Shown here: positions 1 through 7,587 of the stretch, piece by piece
Layout: every line of letters starts with the position of its first letter
Numbering within the stretch: position 1 is the first letter of the stretch
Assembly (NCBI GenBank): GCA_038087035.1
Contig: CP051187.1
Coordinates: 558,001-622,000 of the forward strand
Reading direction: 5' to 3'
Length of the DNA stretch: 64,000 nt
Source of the DNA: Gloeotrichia echinulata CP02
GTDB taxonomy: Bacteria > Cyanobacteriota > Cyanobacteriia > Cyanobacteriales > Nostocaceae
Position numbers and translations under genes: made by a program
Notes under the pieces: generated by a model
Database searches by the model: none
What the model was told of the DNA's origin: nothing
The model's input: the letters and a program-made list of their open reading frames with translations, nothing else

Positions 1-57
1 CTTGTTCAACAAGGCCACCAGAACAAACAGCAGACCAAACAGTTGATTGTTCATCAT
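1..57 (-). CDS. N-terminus of an unidentified membrane or secreted protein, cut by the window edge
   Basis: Only 19 residues are visible. Two ATGs (57-55 and 54-52) follow a purine-rich AAGGGGGA stretch that is a good ribosome binding site. The start is a short polar head followed by a hydrophobic run (FGLLFVLVALL), as in a signal peptide or anchor. The first ATG overlaps the TGA of a short open frame on the same strand (about 134-54, ending LTEEQRQIVLNALSKGE), in an ATGA arrangement that suggests coupling. No family can be named. Confidence 0.4.
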   Translation of the reverse strand, partial: MMNNQLFGLLFVLVALLNK

Positions 58-284
58 TCCCCCTTGGACAAGGCATTTAAAACAATTTGGCGCTGCTCTT
101 CCGTGAGGTTGCTATTGCCATTGCATTGGGGCAAATTTATTTTACTGGGGATTCAATGTAGCGAAAATCGTCAGGCTGTCAAAAGGCAAAAGTCAAAAAG
201 AACAATACAATCTCGCTGCTGCGTAATAGTATTGATGCAGCAGTACTTCTGCTGGAAATCCTGTAACTGTTGAAATTAGCTTTT

Positions 285-1835
285 ATGTCGCCATCCCTAA
301 CTGAAGAAATTCTCTCTCAACTACCAGGCGATGTTTTGGGAGGATTGCGTCAGACTGATCGCATTTTGGCATCGCTCAGGTCAAACAATGCTCCAATGTC
401 AATGGTAGTTAAAGAAAATCAACAATCTTTAGAATCTGTGGATTGGGATGTGATTGTTTGCGGTGGTACTTTGGGTATTTTAATTGGTTGCGCCTTAGCT
501 GTAAAGGGACTGCGGATAGCGGTGATGGAGAGGGGAATCTTGCGTGGTAGGGAGCAAGAGTGGAATATCTCGCGCCAAGAGTTAGAAGTATTTGTAGAAT
601 TGAACTTGCTCACAGTTGCAGAATTAGAACAAGCGATCGCCACCGAATATAACCCAGCACGAGTCAGCTTTAATGGTGGTACTGAAGTTTGGGTAGAAGA
701 TGTCCTCAACATCGGCGTTGATCCTGTTTATTTACTGGCTACCTTAAAAACAAAGTTTTTGGCTCTTGGCGGCGATTTACTAGAGAATACACCCTTTAGC
801 GAGGCGGTAGTTCACCCAGATGGGGTCATGGTAAATAACCAATTTAAAACTAGGTTATTAATCGATGCGATGGGACATTTTTCGCCCATCTCCCAACAAG
901 CACGCCAAGGGAAAAAACCAGATGCGCTTTGTTTGGTAGTGGGAAGTTGTGCGAAAGGTTTTACGGAAAATCACTCTGGCGATTTGTTGTTATCATTCAC
1001 ATCTTTGCAAAATCAATGTCAGTACTTTTGGGAAGCTTTTCCAGCCAGAGACGGGAGAACCACCTACTTATTTACCTACATGGATGCAGATCCGCAACGT
1101 TTGAATTTAGAAGCTCTATTTGAGGAATATTTGCGCCTCTTACCAGAGTATCAGGGTGTAGAATTGAGCCAGTTGCAATTTCAACGGGCGCTTTTTGGTT
1201 TCTTTCCCACCTATCGCCAAAGTCCACTCAAAACCCCTTGGAATCGCATTCTCGCTGTGGGAGATAGCAGCGGTAGTCAATCTCCTTTAAGTTTTGGCGG
1301 CTTTGGCGCGATGGTGCGTCACCTGAAGCGGTTAACATTTGGGATTCATGAAGCATTGCAAGCTGAACAATTATCTGCACCAGCGCTAGGACAACTGCAA
1401 CCTTATCAACCAAGTTTAACAGTTACCTGGTTGTTTCAAAAGGCGATGAGTGTTGGTGTAAATCAACAAATTGCACCGAATCAAATTAACCAACTGCTTT
1501 CGGCTGTATTTCAAGAAATGCAACAGTTAGGTAATCCCGTACTCAAGCCATTTTTGCAAGATATCGTGCAATTTCCAGCCCTGACCCAAACACTTTTAAG
1601 AACAGGTTTATTACATCCGGGAATAGTTGTGAAAATAATTCCCCAAGTAGGTTTACTGAGTTTGTTAGATTGGATGGTACATTATACTAATTTAGGTATT
1701 TACGCTGCCTTATTTTCCCTCAGTCCATTGTTAGAAACATGGGTGAAATATCTGCCAAGTAAACAACAATATTATTGCCATCGCTTGGTTGATAGCTGGA
1801 AATATGGTTCCGGTGGAGATTACTTTCATGAATAA
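285..1835 (+). CDS. cruP: CruP-like flavoprotein of the lycopene cyclase family
   Basis: A 516-residue FAD-binding oxidoreductase. The N-terminal dinucleotide fold (about residues 53-85) reads DVIVCGGTLG followed by AVMERG. The stretch REQEWNISRQELEVF after it is, from memory, characteristic of the CruA/CruP lycopene cyclase family, and the sequence resembles CruP more than CruA. CruA cyclises lycopene in carotenoid synthesis; CruP has been linked to photo-oxidative stress and may not be a main cyclase. A second flavin-contact region, ILAVGDSSGSQSPLSFGGFG, lies near residue 325. ATG 285 is preferred to the in-frame TTG at 270 because homologues begin with a short segment before LTEEILSQLPGD. 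It stands alone, with a palindromic repeat directly downstream. Confidence 0.72.
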   Translation: MSPSLTEEILSQLPGDVLGGLRQTDRILASLRSNNAPMSMVVKENQQSLESVDWDVIVCGGTLGILIGCALAVKGLRIAVMERGILRGREQEWNISRQELEVFVELNLLTVAELEQAIATEYNPARVSFNGGTEVWVEDVLNIGVDPVYLLATLKTKFLALGGDLLENTPFSEAVVHPDGVMVNNQFKTRLLIDAMGHFSPISQQARQGKKPDALCLVVGSCAKGFTENHSGDLLLSFTSLQNQCQYFWEAFPARDGRTTYLFTYMDADPQRLNLEALFEEYLRLLPEYQGVELSQLQFQRALFGFFPTYRQSPLKTPWNRILAVGDSSGSQSPLSFGGFGAMVRHLKRLTFGIHEALQAEQLSAPALGQLQPYQPSLTVTWLFQKAMSVGVNQQIAPNQINQLLSAVFQEMQQLGNPVLKPFLQDIVQFPALTQTLLRTGLLHPGIVVKIIPQVGLLSLLDWMVHYTNLGIYAALFSLSPLLETWVKYLPSKQQYYCHRLVDSWKYGSGGDYFHE

Positions 1836-1843
1836 CTATAAAT

Positions 1844-1969
1844 CAATACAGTTCAGTTAGGCTCGAATGATATACACTGTAGGGGCACGGCATCCACAAT
1901 TTTTTCTTCTAACGACAATTTTATTCGTGCCGTGCCCCTACGACAATTTTCCTTAACTGAACTGTATTG
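1844..1969. repeat. Palindromic MITE-like element with 16-bp terminal arms
   Basis: CAATACAGTTCAGTTA at 1844-1859 is the reverse complement of TAACTGAACTGTATTG at 1954-1969. Inside are the two halves of the GGGGCACGGCA central palindrome (about 1880-1893 and 1927-1941), here separated by about 35 bp. A lone copy of one arm, with one mismatch, lies at about 25345-25362. It carries no gene. Confidence 0.75.
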
Positions 1970-2074
1970 AACTATAAATGACACCTCGCAGGGATTGGGG
2001 ATTGGGGATTGGGGAGAATAATAACTCCTAATTCCCAACTCCCAACTGCTAACTCAGCACTTTTAAAGCTAGTT

Positions 2075-3202
2075 TTATACTTTAATAAACCAACGTTTGT
2101 GATACATTACGTAGGCGACTACCAACCATAACAAAACCGTAACTATGGCAAATAACAGGGAACCGTTGAACGTACCAGCCCAAGAGGCGAAAATATTCTG
2201 ATAAATCCAATTGTAGGTACTGGGTGCCTTGTCGCCTGTACCGATAGTGGTTTTGACTAATATTTTAATGAGTAAGACGGAGGCCACGAACAGGGCGATC
2301 GCATTTAAGCCCATAATTTCAAATGGTTTACTCCAGCGCCGAATTAGCCGCACTTCGATAAGTTCGTAACAAGCAGCGAGTAATAATAATGCCCAACCAC
2401 TGGTAAACAAAACATAGGAACTCGTCCAGATTTTTTTGTTGATCGGGAATGTCCATCCCCAAGCCCAAGCAATAATTAAGCAACCAACGCCAAATAATCC
2501 CAATCCTATGCTCGTGCGTGATTGTACTGATTGGTTGCGTATCCAATTCCCGGTGAAGTAGCCAGCCAGGACACTAACGACAGCGGGAATTGTGCTGAAT
2601 AGTCCTTCTGGATCTCCGAGGAAGTTGAAGCCATCGCCTTTATATAGATGGGCTGTGGGTATAATCAAGCGGTCAATATAAGCACCTAAATTCCCTTCCC
2701 GTGTCAAAACTCCCGCACCATAACCGGGAACTGGTACATACATCATTGTCAGCCAGTAGCCAATAAGTAAAACTCCTGCTAAGATCCATTGGCCTTTGCG
2801 CGGTAGCTTGAGAACTGTGAGGGAAGCAAATAAGTAACTCAAGCTGATGCGTTGCAAAACACCCATGATGCGGATGCTACTTAAATCAAAAGTCCAAACG
2901 CCTTTATTCCAAAAGCCATTGAGTAACAATCCCAAAGCAAAGAGAATTGCGGCGCGGCGCAGGATTCGCCAATAAACAGCCTTTGTGGGTTTGTTACCTT
3001 CAGTGTACTTTGACAACGAAAAAGTCATCGCCACACCGACAATGAACAGAAAAAAGGGAAATACTAAATCAGTTGGTGTGCAACCATTCCAGTCAGCATG
3101 GGCTAAGGGAGGATAGATATCATCTGTAACTCCGGCCATGTTGACGAGAATCATTCCAGCAATGGTAATACCGCGAAAAACATCAAGTGAGGTCAGGCGC
3201 AT
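2075..3202 (-). CDS. DUF5009 / HGSNAT-like membrane acyltransferase family protein
   Basis: A 375-residue integral membrane protein with about ten hydrophobic segments. It opens with RLTSLDVFRGITIAGMILVN, the signature of the DUF5009/heparan-alpha-glucosaminide N-acetyltransferase (HGSNAT, YeiB-related) family. FPFFLFIVGVAM in the second segment and the Asp/His-containing first loop (HADWNG) also fit. Eukaryotic HGSNAT transfers acetyl from cytosolic acetyl-CoA to a lumenal sugar. The bacterial substrate is unknown, and a cell-envelope sugar acylation role is inference. The ATG lies directly at LTSLDVFRG, as in homologues. Monocistronic. Confidence 0.8.
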   Translation of the reverse strand: MRLTSLDVFRGITIAGMILVNMAGVTDDIYPPLAHADWNGCTPTDLVFPFFLFIVGVAMTFSLSKYTEGNKPTKAVYWRILRRAAILFALGLLLNGFWNKGVWTFDLSSIRIMGVLQRISLSYLFASLTVLKLPRKGQWILAGVLLIGYWLTMMYVPVPGYGAGVLTREGNLGAYIDRLIIPTAHLYKGDGFNFLGDPEGLFSTIPAVVSVLAGYFTGNWIRNQSVQSRTSIGLGLFGVGCLIIAWAWGWTFPINKKIWTSSYVLFTSGWALLLLAACYELIEVRLIRRWSKPFEIMGLNAIALFVASVLLIKILVKTTIGTGDKAPSTYNWIYQNIFASWAGTFNGSLLFAIVTVLLWLVVAYVMYHKRWFIKV

Positions 3203-3284
3203 AGGCGGAATTTTTGATTTGAGGATCTAACAATACTCCTCCTGATGCAGACGAGCAAGGAAAGTTTTTAGACTAAGTGCAATA

Positions 3285-3400
3285 ACCCAAGATCCTCGTA
3301 GGGGCGCAAGGCCTTGCGCCCCACTTGCGCCCCAAACTTGCGCCCCAAAAGCGTGGTCTATTTACCTGAAAATGGTTGTAAAATTTTGTAAAGAACTGTT
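3285..3400. repeat. Dispersed palindromic element (GGGGCGCAAGG core) with expanded half-arms
   Basis: The core palindrome lies at 3299-3323. It is followed by two further tandem copies of the half-arm CTTGCGCCCC, giving three in a row. The flanks (GATCCTCGTA before, GGTCTATTTACCTGAAAATGG after) recur at 39800-39870, so this is one copy of a longer dispersed element lying just upstream of prxQ. Confidence 0.75.
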
Positions 3401-3421
3401 GCATTTAAATTTTTAGTAACT

Positions 3422-3880
3422 ATGACCGTTAAAGTTGGAGATACTGCGCCCAATTTCACTCTAACAGGCCAAAACGGCTCATCTGTAAGTCTCGAAGAGT
3501 TTCGCGGCAAAAATGCTGTTGTGCTGTACTTTTATCCCAAAGATGACACACCTGGATGTACGATTGAATCTTGCGCTTTTCGCGATCAGTATGAAGTGTT
3601 TAAAACCGCTGGGGCTGAAGTGATTGGTGTGAGTGGTGATTCACCGGAATCTCACCAAAAATTTGCGTCGAAGCATCAGCTACCATTTACCTTATTAAGT
3701 GACAAAGGCGACCAAGTGCGGAAGCTATATGGCGCCACCACGGCTTTTGGTTTTATCCCCGGTCGCGTTACTTATGTTATCGACCAACAGGGAGTGGTGC
3801 AATATGTTTTTGATTCGATGTTGAATTTTAAAGGTCACGTTGAGGAAGCGCTGAAAACTCTCCAAGCCCTGAAGAAGTAA
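3422..3880 (+). CDS. prxQ: Peroxiredoxin Q / BCP-type thiol peroxidase
   Basis: A 152-residue thioredoxin-fold peroxidase that reduces H2O2 and organic hydroperoxides using thioredoxin. The motif DDTPGCTIESCAFRD places the peroxidatic Cys at 46 and the resolving Cys at 51, the five-residue spacing of the atypical two-Cys Q/BCP group. The conserved FYPKD precedes it, and length is normal for the family. The protein has no signal peptide, so it is cytosolic. The start ATG follows an AT-rich leader. A dispersed palindromic element lies upstream, and the gene is single. Confidence 0.93.
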   Translation: MTVKVGDTAPNFTLTGQNGSSVSLEEFRGKNAVVLYFYPKDDTPGCTIESCAFRDQYEVFKTAGAEVIGVSGDSPESHQKFASKHQLPFTLLSDKGDQVRKLYGATTAFGFIPGRVTYVIDQQGVVQYVFDSMLNFKGHVEEALKTLQALKK

Positions 3881-3930
3881 TGATTGGGGATTGGGGACTG
3901 GGGATTGGGGAAGAGTTTTTTCCTAGTCCC

Positions 3931-4099
3931 TAGTCCCGCGATTTCAAACTATTTGTTTAACCGGATAAATTTTTAGATACCCCTAAATCCACACGATATG
4001 ATACCAGCTGTAGGGGCACGGCATTGCCGTGCCCCCACTCGCTCCTACATGTGTCAGCGTTTTAGTGGTATTGTATAAGACTTTGAAATCGCGGGACTA
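3931..4099. repeat. 169-bp palindromic element, copy 1 (18-bp perfect terminal inverted repeats)
   Basis: TAGTCCCGCGATTTCAAA (3931-3948) is the exact reverse complement of 4082-4099. The interior holds the GGGGCACGGCATTGCCGTGCCCC palindrome around 4012-4035. The inverted second copy at 58833-58996 shares the interior but has different outer arms. It sits between prxQ and the 3' end of lrtA (convergent genes) and could also terminate transcription. Confidence 0.85.
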
Positions 4100-4131
4100 G
4101 CCCCTAGTCCCTAGTCCCTAGTCTCTAGTCC

Positions 4132-4791
4132 CTATTTATGATGGGACTTTTCTGCCATGATCATATTAGCCTGGACTGCCTTACCATTCTTGCCGTTGGT
4201 ATGACCGTTGGTATGTCCATTATTATGACGGGGTTGAATGACACCGTAACCGCCGTGGTTACGTTCGTAAATGACGTTAATTTCGCCAGTTTCGGAATTT
4301 TGGAACATATAAAAGTCATGTCCTACTAGTTGTAGCTGTTCTAAGGCTTCTGTTAGAGTCATCGGTGGCATGGAAAAATACTTAGTACGCACGACTTCAC
4401 TGGGAAGTTCGGGAGTGCGATCGCCGATTAAATCTGCTGCTACTGGTTCGGGAACTATTGCTTCATTTGTTGGTTGAGCATGAGTTTTTTGGTCTTGACG
4501 CCTTTCTTTATATTTACGCAGTTGACGGGCAATTTTATCTGCTACCAAGTCAATACTGGCGTATAAGTTTTCGCTGCTTTCCTCAGCACGGATGACGTTA
4601 CCATTAGCATAAATAGTGACTTCAGCCGCCTGTTTAGTGCTAATTCGCGGATTGCGGGCTACGCTAAGGTGGACATCAACTTCATTTGTGATGTTCTGAA
4701 AATGACTAACTGCTCTTTCTATTTTTTGATGCACATACTCCCGAATTGCATCGGTGATTTCAATATTTTTGCCGTGGATGACAAGCTTCAT
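4132..4791 (-). CDS. lrtA: Long-form ribosome hibernation factor LrtA (HPF family)
   Basis: A 219-residue long HPF. Residues 1-105 form the S30AE/HPF domain (MKLVIHGKNIEITDAI start, conserved basic helix IARQLRKYKERR), which binds the 30S decoding region. After a linker, residues about 140-190 (VVRTKYFSMPPMTLTEALEQLQLVGHDFYMF) are the C-terminal dimerisation domain that makes 100S ribosome dimers. ATG 4791 is chosen over the upstream TTG because GGGAGAG sits 9 bases before it and family members start MKLVI. The cyanobacterial gene was named for its light-repressed transcript. The long gene-free upstream region would fit a regulated leader. Confidence 0.93.
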   Translation of the reverse strand: MKLVIHGKNIEITDAIREYVHQKIERAVSHFQNITNEVDVHLSVARNPRISTKQAAEVTIYANGNVIRAEESSENLYASIDLVADKIARQLRKYKERRQDQKTHAQPTNEAIVPEPVAADLIGDRTPELPSEVVRTKYFSMPPMTLTEALEQLQLVGHDFYMFQNSETGEINVIYERNHGGYGVIQPRHNNGHTNGHTNGKNGKAVQANMIMAEKSHHK

Positions 4792-5462
4792 GTAAACTCT
4801 CCCGCTCAATATAGGATGTGAATTATGTTGTGGATGACATTAAATTGCGGTTAGGTCTATCACTGCCGCTAAAACAGATATAAACTATTGTGATTTAACG
4901 CTGCTGTACGTAATATCATCATTGATTACTGCCCCTTTTTTGTCTTCACGTGATGCACCTCCCAATCTCTGCACTGATATTCAACTGGTTGCTAGGCAAT
5001 TGGACATCCGCACAATCTTTTGTAGGGGGTTTGCTTGTTTTTGACGATAACACAGGTAATCTGGCAATTGTTATCCTGTTATGATACGCAAACAATTTAC
5101 AAACAATTCATTCTGCGTCATCAGCCAGTCTTTTTTATAGGCTTGCTAGTTTTGAATCGACTGTGGTTTGCAAACCAGATAATTAAGCCTTGGTTTTTGG
5201 CATTAATTATATTTAACCAGCAAACTTGCCTAAGTTTGGGAATTTTGGCTGATTGTAATTAGGTTTCTGACAATTTAGTCAAGCTCCCAGCACCATTGAG
5301 GTTATATATTCAAACTAGCACTTTGTATTTGCCAATGCCAATTCCGTTGATGTTCCTTTAAAATCCTTTGCAAAGCTTGACATTTATTGGTGCCAATCTG
5401 CTAACTTGCAATATATTTTGTCTCCGTCCCTATTGATTTTTGGCATGATCCGTAGTACCTCG
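4792..5462. other. Gene-free region between divergent lrtA and lipB
   Basis: About 670 bp, AT-rich. It should contain the lrtA leader and promoter and the lipB promoter. A 75-codon frame at 5035-5262 has no ribosome binding site, atypical composition and no recognisable motif, so it is not called. No repeat of the families seen elsewhere is present. Confidence 0.5.
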
Positions 5463-6149
5463 ATGTCTCAACACCGTTGTTTGTTATATAATCATGGGTT
5501 GTTGCCTTATTTAGATGCTTTGCAATGGCAGAGATTGCTGGTAGGCGATCGCATTCACAACCCCAGTCTCGATGACGTGTTAATCTTGCTAGAGCATCCC
5601 CCTGTCTACACTTTGGGACAAGGCGCTAATCCAGAATTTCTCAAATTTAGTCTTGACAAAACTGAGTATGATGTGTATCGAGTTGAACGAGGCGGTGAAG
5701 TTACTTACCATTGTCCCGGTCAATTGGTGGGGTATCCAATTTTAAATCTGCAACATTATCGTCAAGATCTCCACTGGTACTTACGCCAACTCGAAGAAAT
5801 CTTAATTCGTGTTCTAGCAGTTTACGGGTTGCGGGGAGAACGCCTACCATCTTTTACTGGAGTTTGGTTAGAAGGTCGAAAAGTCGCCGCCATTGGGATT
5901 AAAGTCAGCCGTTGGGTGACAATGCATGGCTTTTCATTAAACGTTTGTCCAGATATGACAGGCTTTGGGCAAATTGTACCTTGTGGCATTCCTGATAAGC
6001 CGGTCGCTAGTTTAGCTGAATGGATTCCAGGTATTACCTGTCAAGAGGTACGTTCTTATGTAGCAGAGTCCTTTGCTGAAGTCTTTGGCGTGGAATTAGT
6101 CGCGTCATTCCCGGACATCACCAGAGATGAAAAAGGGACTGGGGACTAG
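5463..6149 (+). CDS. lipB: Octanoyl-[acyl-carrier-protein]:protein N-octanoyltransferase LipB
   Basis: A 228-residue cytosolic enzyme that moves octanoate from ACP to the lipoyl domains of 2-oxoacid dehydrogenases and GcvH, the first step of lipoate synthesis. It shows the family motif RGGEVTYHCPGQLVGYP, the catalytic Lys in AAIGIKVSRW, and the catalytic Cys in QIVPCGIPDKPVASL, so the Cys-Lys pair is intact. ATG 5463 (MSQHRCLLYNHG) fits homologue starts; an in-frame ATG at 5445 is also possible. lipA is not in this window. Confidence 0.94.
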   Translation: MSQHRCLLYNHGLLPYLDALQWQRLLVGDRIHNPSLDDVLILLEHPPVYTLGQGANPEFLKFSLDKTEYDVYRVERGGEVTYHCPGQLVGYPILNLQHYRQDLHWYLRQLEEILIRVLAVYGLRGERLPSFTGVWLEGRKVAAIGIKVSRWVTMHGFSLNVCPDMTGFGQIVPCGIPDKPVASLAEWIPGITCQEVRSYVAESFAEVFGVELVASFPDITRDEKGTGD

Positions 6150-6410
6150 ATAAGTTTTGAGGCGTTGTTTGTAGTTGCGCTTCTCTAGGTTCCCTACGGG
6201 ACGCTACGCATAAGCGGCGCAATTACGAACATATTTTTAAGTCAGCATAAATATTTTTTCCGGTTAGAGGAAAATCAACGTGTAATTACTTAATAAATAC
6301 AGACAAAATCTAGCAGAGGTATCCAGTTAGACATTTGTTTACCAAACCTAGAAGATGATGTTTAGATACTTTAAAACCAAACTTTTGTTTCGCCGAAATC
6401 AACCACCAGA

Positions 6411-6617
6411 TTGCATGTGAATTACTCAACAAATATAGAGGTATATGCCCTACAATCAACATCCCTTAAAGACCGTGACTGGAAAGCTCTATTAGAGTTG
6501 TTTGATCGGGAAGATGCTGATGACATTGAAGCCGATATTCACAGTAATTTGCTGATGCTAGTACCTGAACCATGTTGGGAAGATGATCCCTTTGATTTCT
6601 TGAGCGAGTATCTTTAG
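6411..6617 (+). CDS. Small acidic hypothetical protein
   Basis: A frame of 68 codons starting with TTG or GTG (6411 or 6417). It encodes a strongly acidic peptide (DREDADDIEADIHSN, WEDDPFDFLSEYL) without transmembrane segments or known motifs. Codon use and the clean stop look gene-like, but no ribosome binding site is clear. A 20-codon frame from ATG 6357 ends in ATGTGA overlapping the start region. I cannot assign a function. It could be a cyanobacterial conserved small protein. Confidence 0.4.
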   Translation: MHVNYSTNIEVYALQSTSLKDRDWKALLELFDREDADDIEADIHSNLLMLVPEPCWEDDPFDFLSEYL

Positions 6618-6638
6618 GAACTCCTAATTCCCCATTCG

Positions 6639-7211
6639 CTAAGACTTTAATTTATTCGCCTGGCGATACTCCCAAGGATTAACAAACTTAGCATCACTCC
6701 AAACTCCAACTTTTTGCTTTTGTGCTTCGGCTTCGGCTTGTAAAACTAAGTCTTTACTGGGACATTTATTTAAATAGGGACGATACACTTTTACTAGTCC
6801 TTCGCGCAACAAAACTTGTTGCACAAAAGTGCCATCTTTTAGGCGAATTTCGGCAACTTTTCTGCCATAACGATCACTATCTGTAATATTTAAGGTTACG
6901 CGATCGCCTGCTTTGTTTACCAATTCCTGTAAGCGTTCTTGCGCCTTTGTACCCCAGCTAAATTGATTGAGGTCGCTGGCGCGGTTACTTTGCTTTTCTT
7001 TATTAGTATGAGGTATTTCTGGTGCATCAATGCAGGCAAAGCGGACATTTATTTTTCTCCCTTTGGAGTCTTTTACTGCTAAAGTATCACCATCACTAAC
7101 GCGCTCAACTAAGTCTCCTGTGGGAGCAAAAAAGCGTTCGCACCCCATCAAGCCCAAAATGATGAAGGTTGTACACAGCCAAAATATTACTTGTTTATTT
7201 AACTTTGCCAT
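6639..7211 (-). CDS. Lipoprotein thermonuclease (staphylococcal nuclease family)
   Basis: A 190-residue SNase-fold nuclease. Residues 1-24 form a lipoprotein signal ending in LMGC, so it is probably anchored to the outside of a membrane. The body keeps the family pattern: DGDT for calcium binding, VRFACIDAPEIP with the catalytic Arg and Asp, a Glu in GTKAQERL, and the second Arg in DRYGRKVA. These predict calcium-dependent cleavage of DNA and RNA. Its stop lies 21 bp from the preceding convergent small ORF. Possible roles are nutrient scavenging or defence. Confidence 0.87.
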   Translation of the reverse strand: MAKLNKQVIFWLCTTFIILGLMGCERFFAPTGDLVERVSDGDTLAVKDSKGRKINVRFACIDAPEIPHTNKEKQSNRASDLNQFSWGTKAQERLQELVNKAGDRVTLNITDSDRYGRKVAEIRLKDGTFVQQVLLREGLVKVYRPYLNKCPSKDLVLQAEAEAQKQKVGVWSDAKFVNPWEYRQANKLKS

Positions 7212-7587
7212 TTCAATCTCCCAAATTACCTCTGAAGGATGATACTAGCAAAATGAAGGCTCTTTTGGTTTAACTATTTGTAACTTATTTGACATGCTGC
7301 CAATGGCAATTAATACCTTTTTCCCAGGATTGATTGCTATTTGGCAGGGATTTAGGGGAAATAATATTTTTGACCAATCCTGATCATAGCTTATTGCTTT
7401 AGGCGGATGACAAAAGAATATCAGTTTTGGTTATCAGTTAATAATTTTGATTTTGGGGGATATTTTTGTTGATTGAATTCTGTTTATCCCCCCCACGATA
7501 AGCAAGGGATTGCGCTAGCATATCTTATACTTGGACTTTCGTACAAATTATACTCATACCGAACGAAATTCCCCAGAGGAGGGTGTG
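7212..7587. other. Gene-free divergent promoter region
   Basis: About 375 bp between the divergent nuclease and first NACHT gene. AT-rich. I see no palindrome or tandem repeat of the families found elsewhere. Promoters for both genes must lie here, but I cannot place them. Confidence 0.5.

Noticed and set aside
43..273. 76-codon plus-strand frame at the window start
   Set aside because: No ribosome binding site and Trp/Cys-rich non-conserved sequence; the opposite strand has better coding signs.
5035..5262. 75-codon plus-strand frame
   Set aside because: AT-rich, no ribosome binding site, no motif; lies in the lrtA/lipB promoter region.
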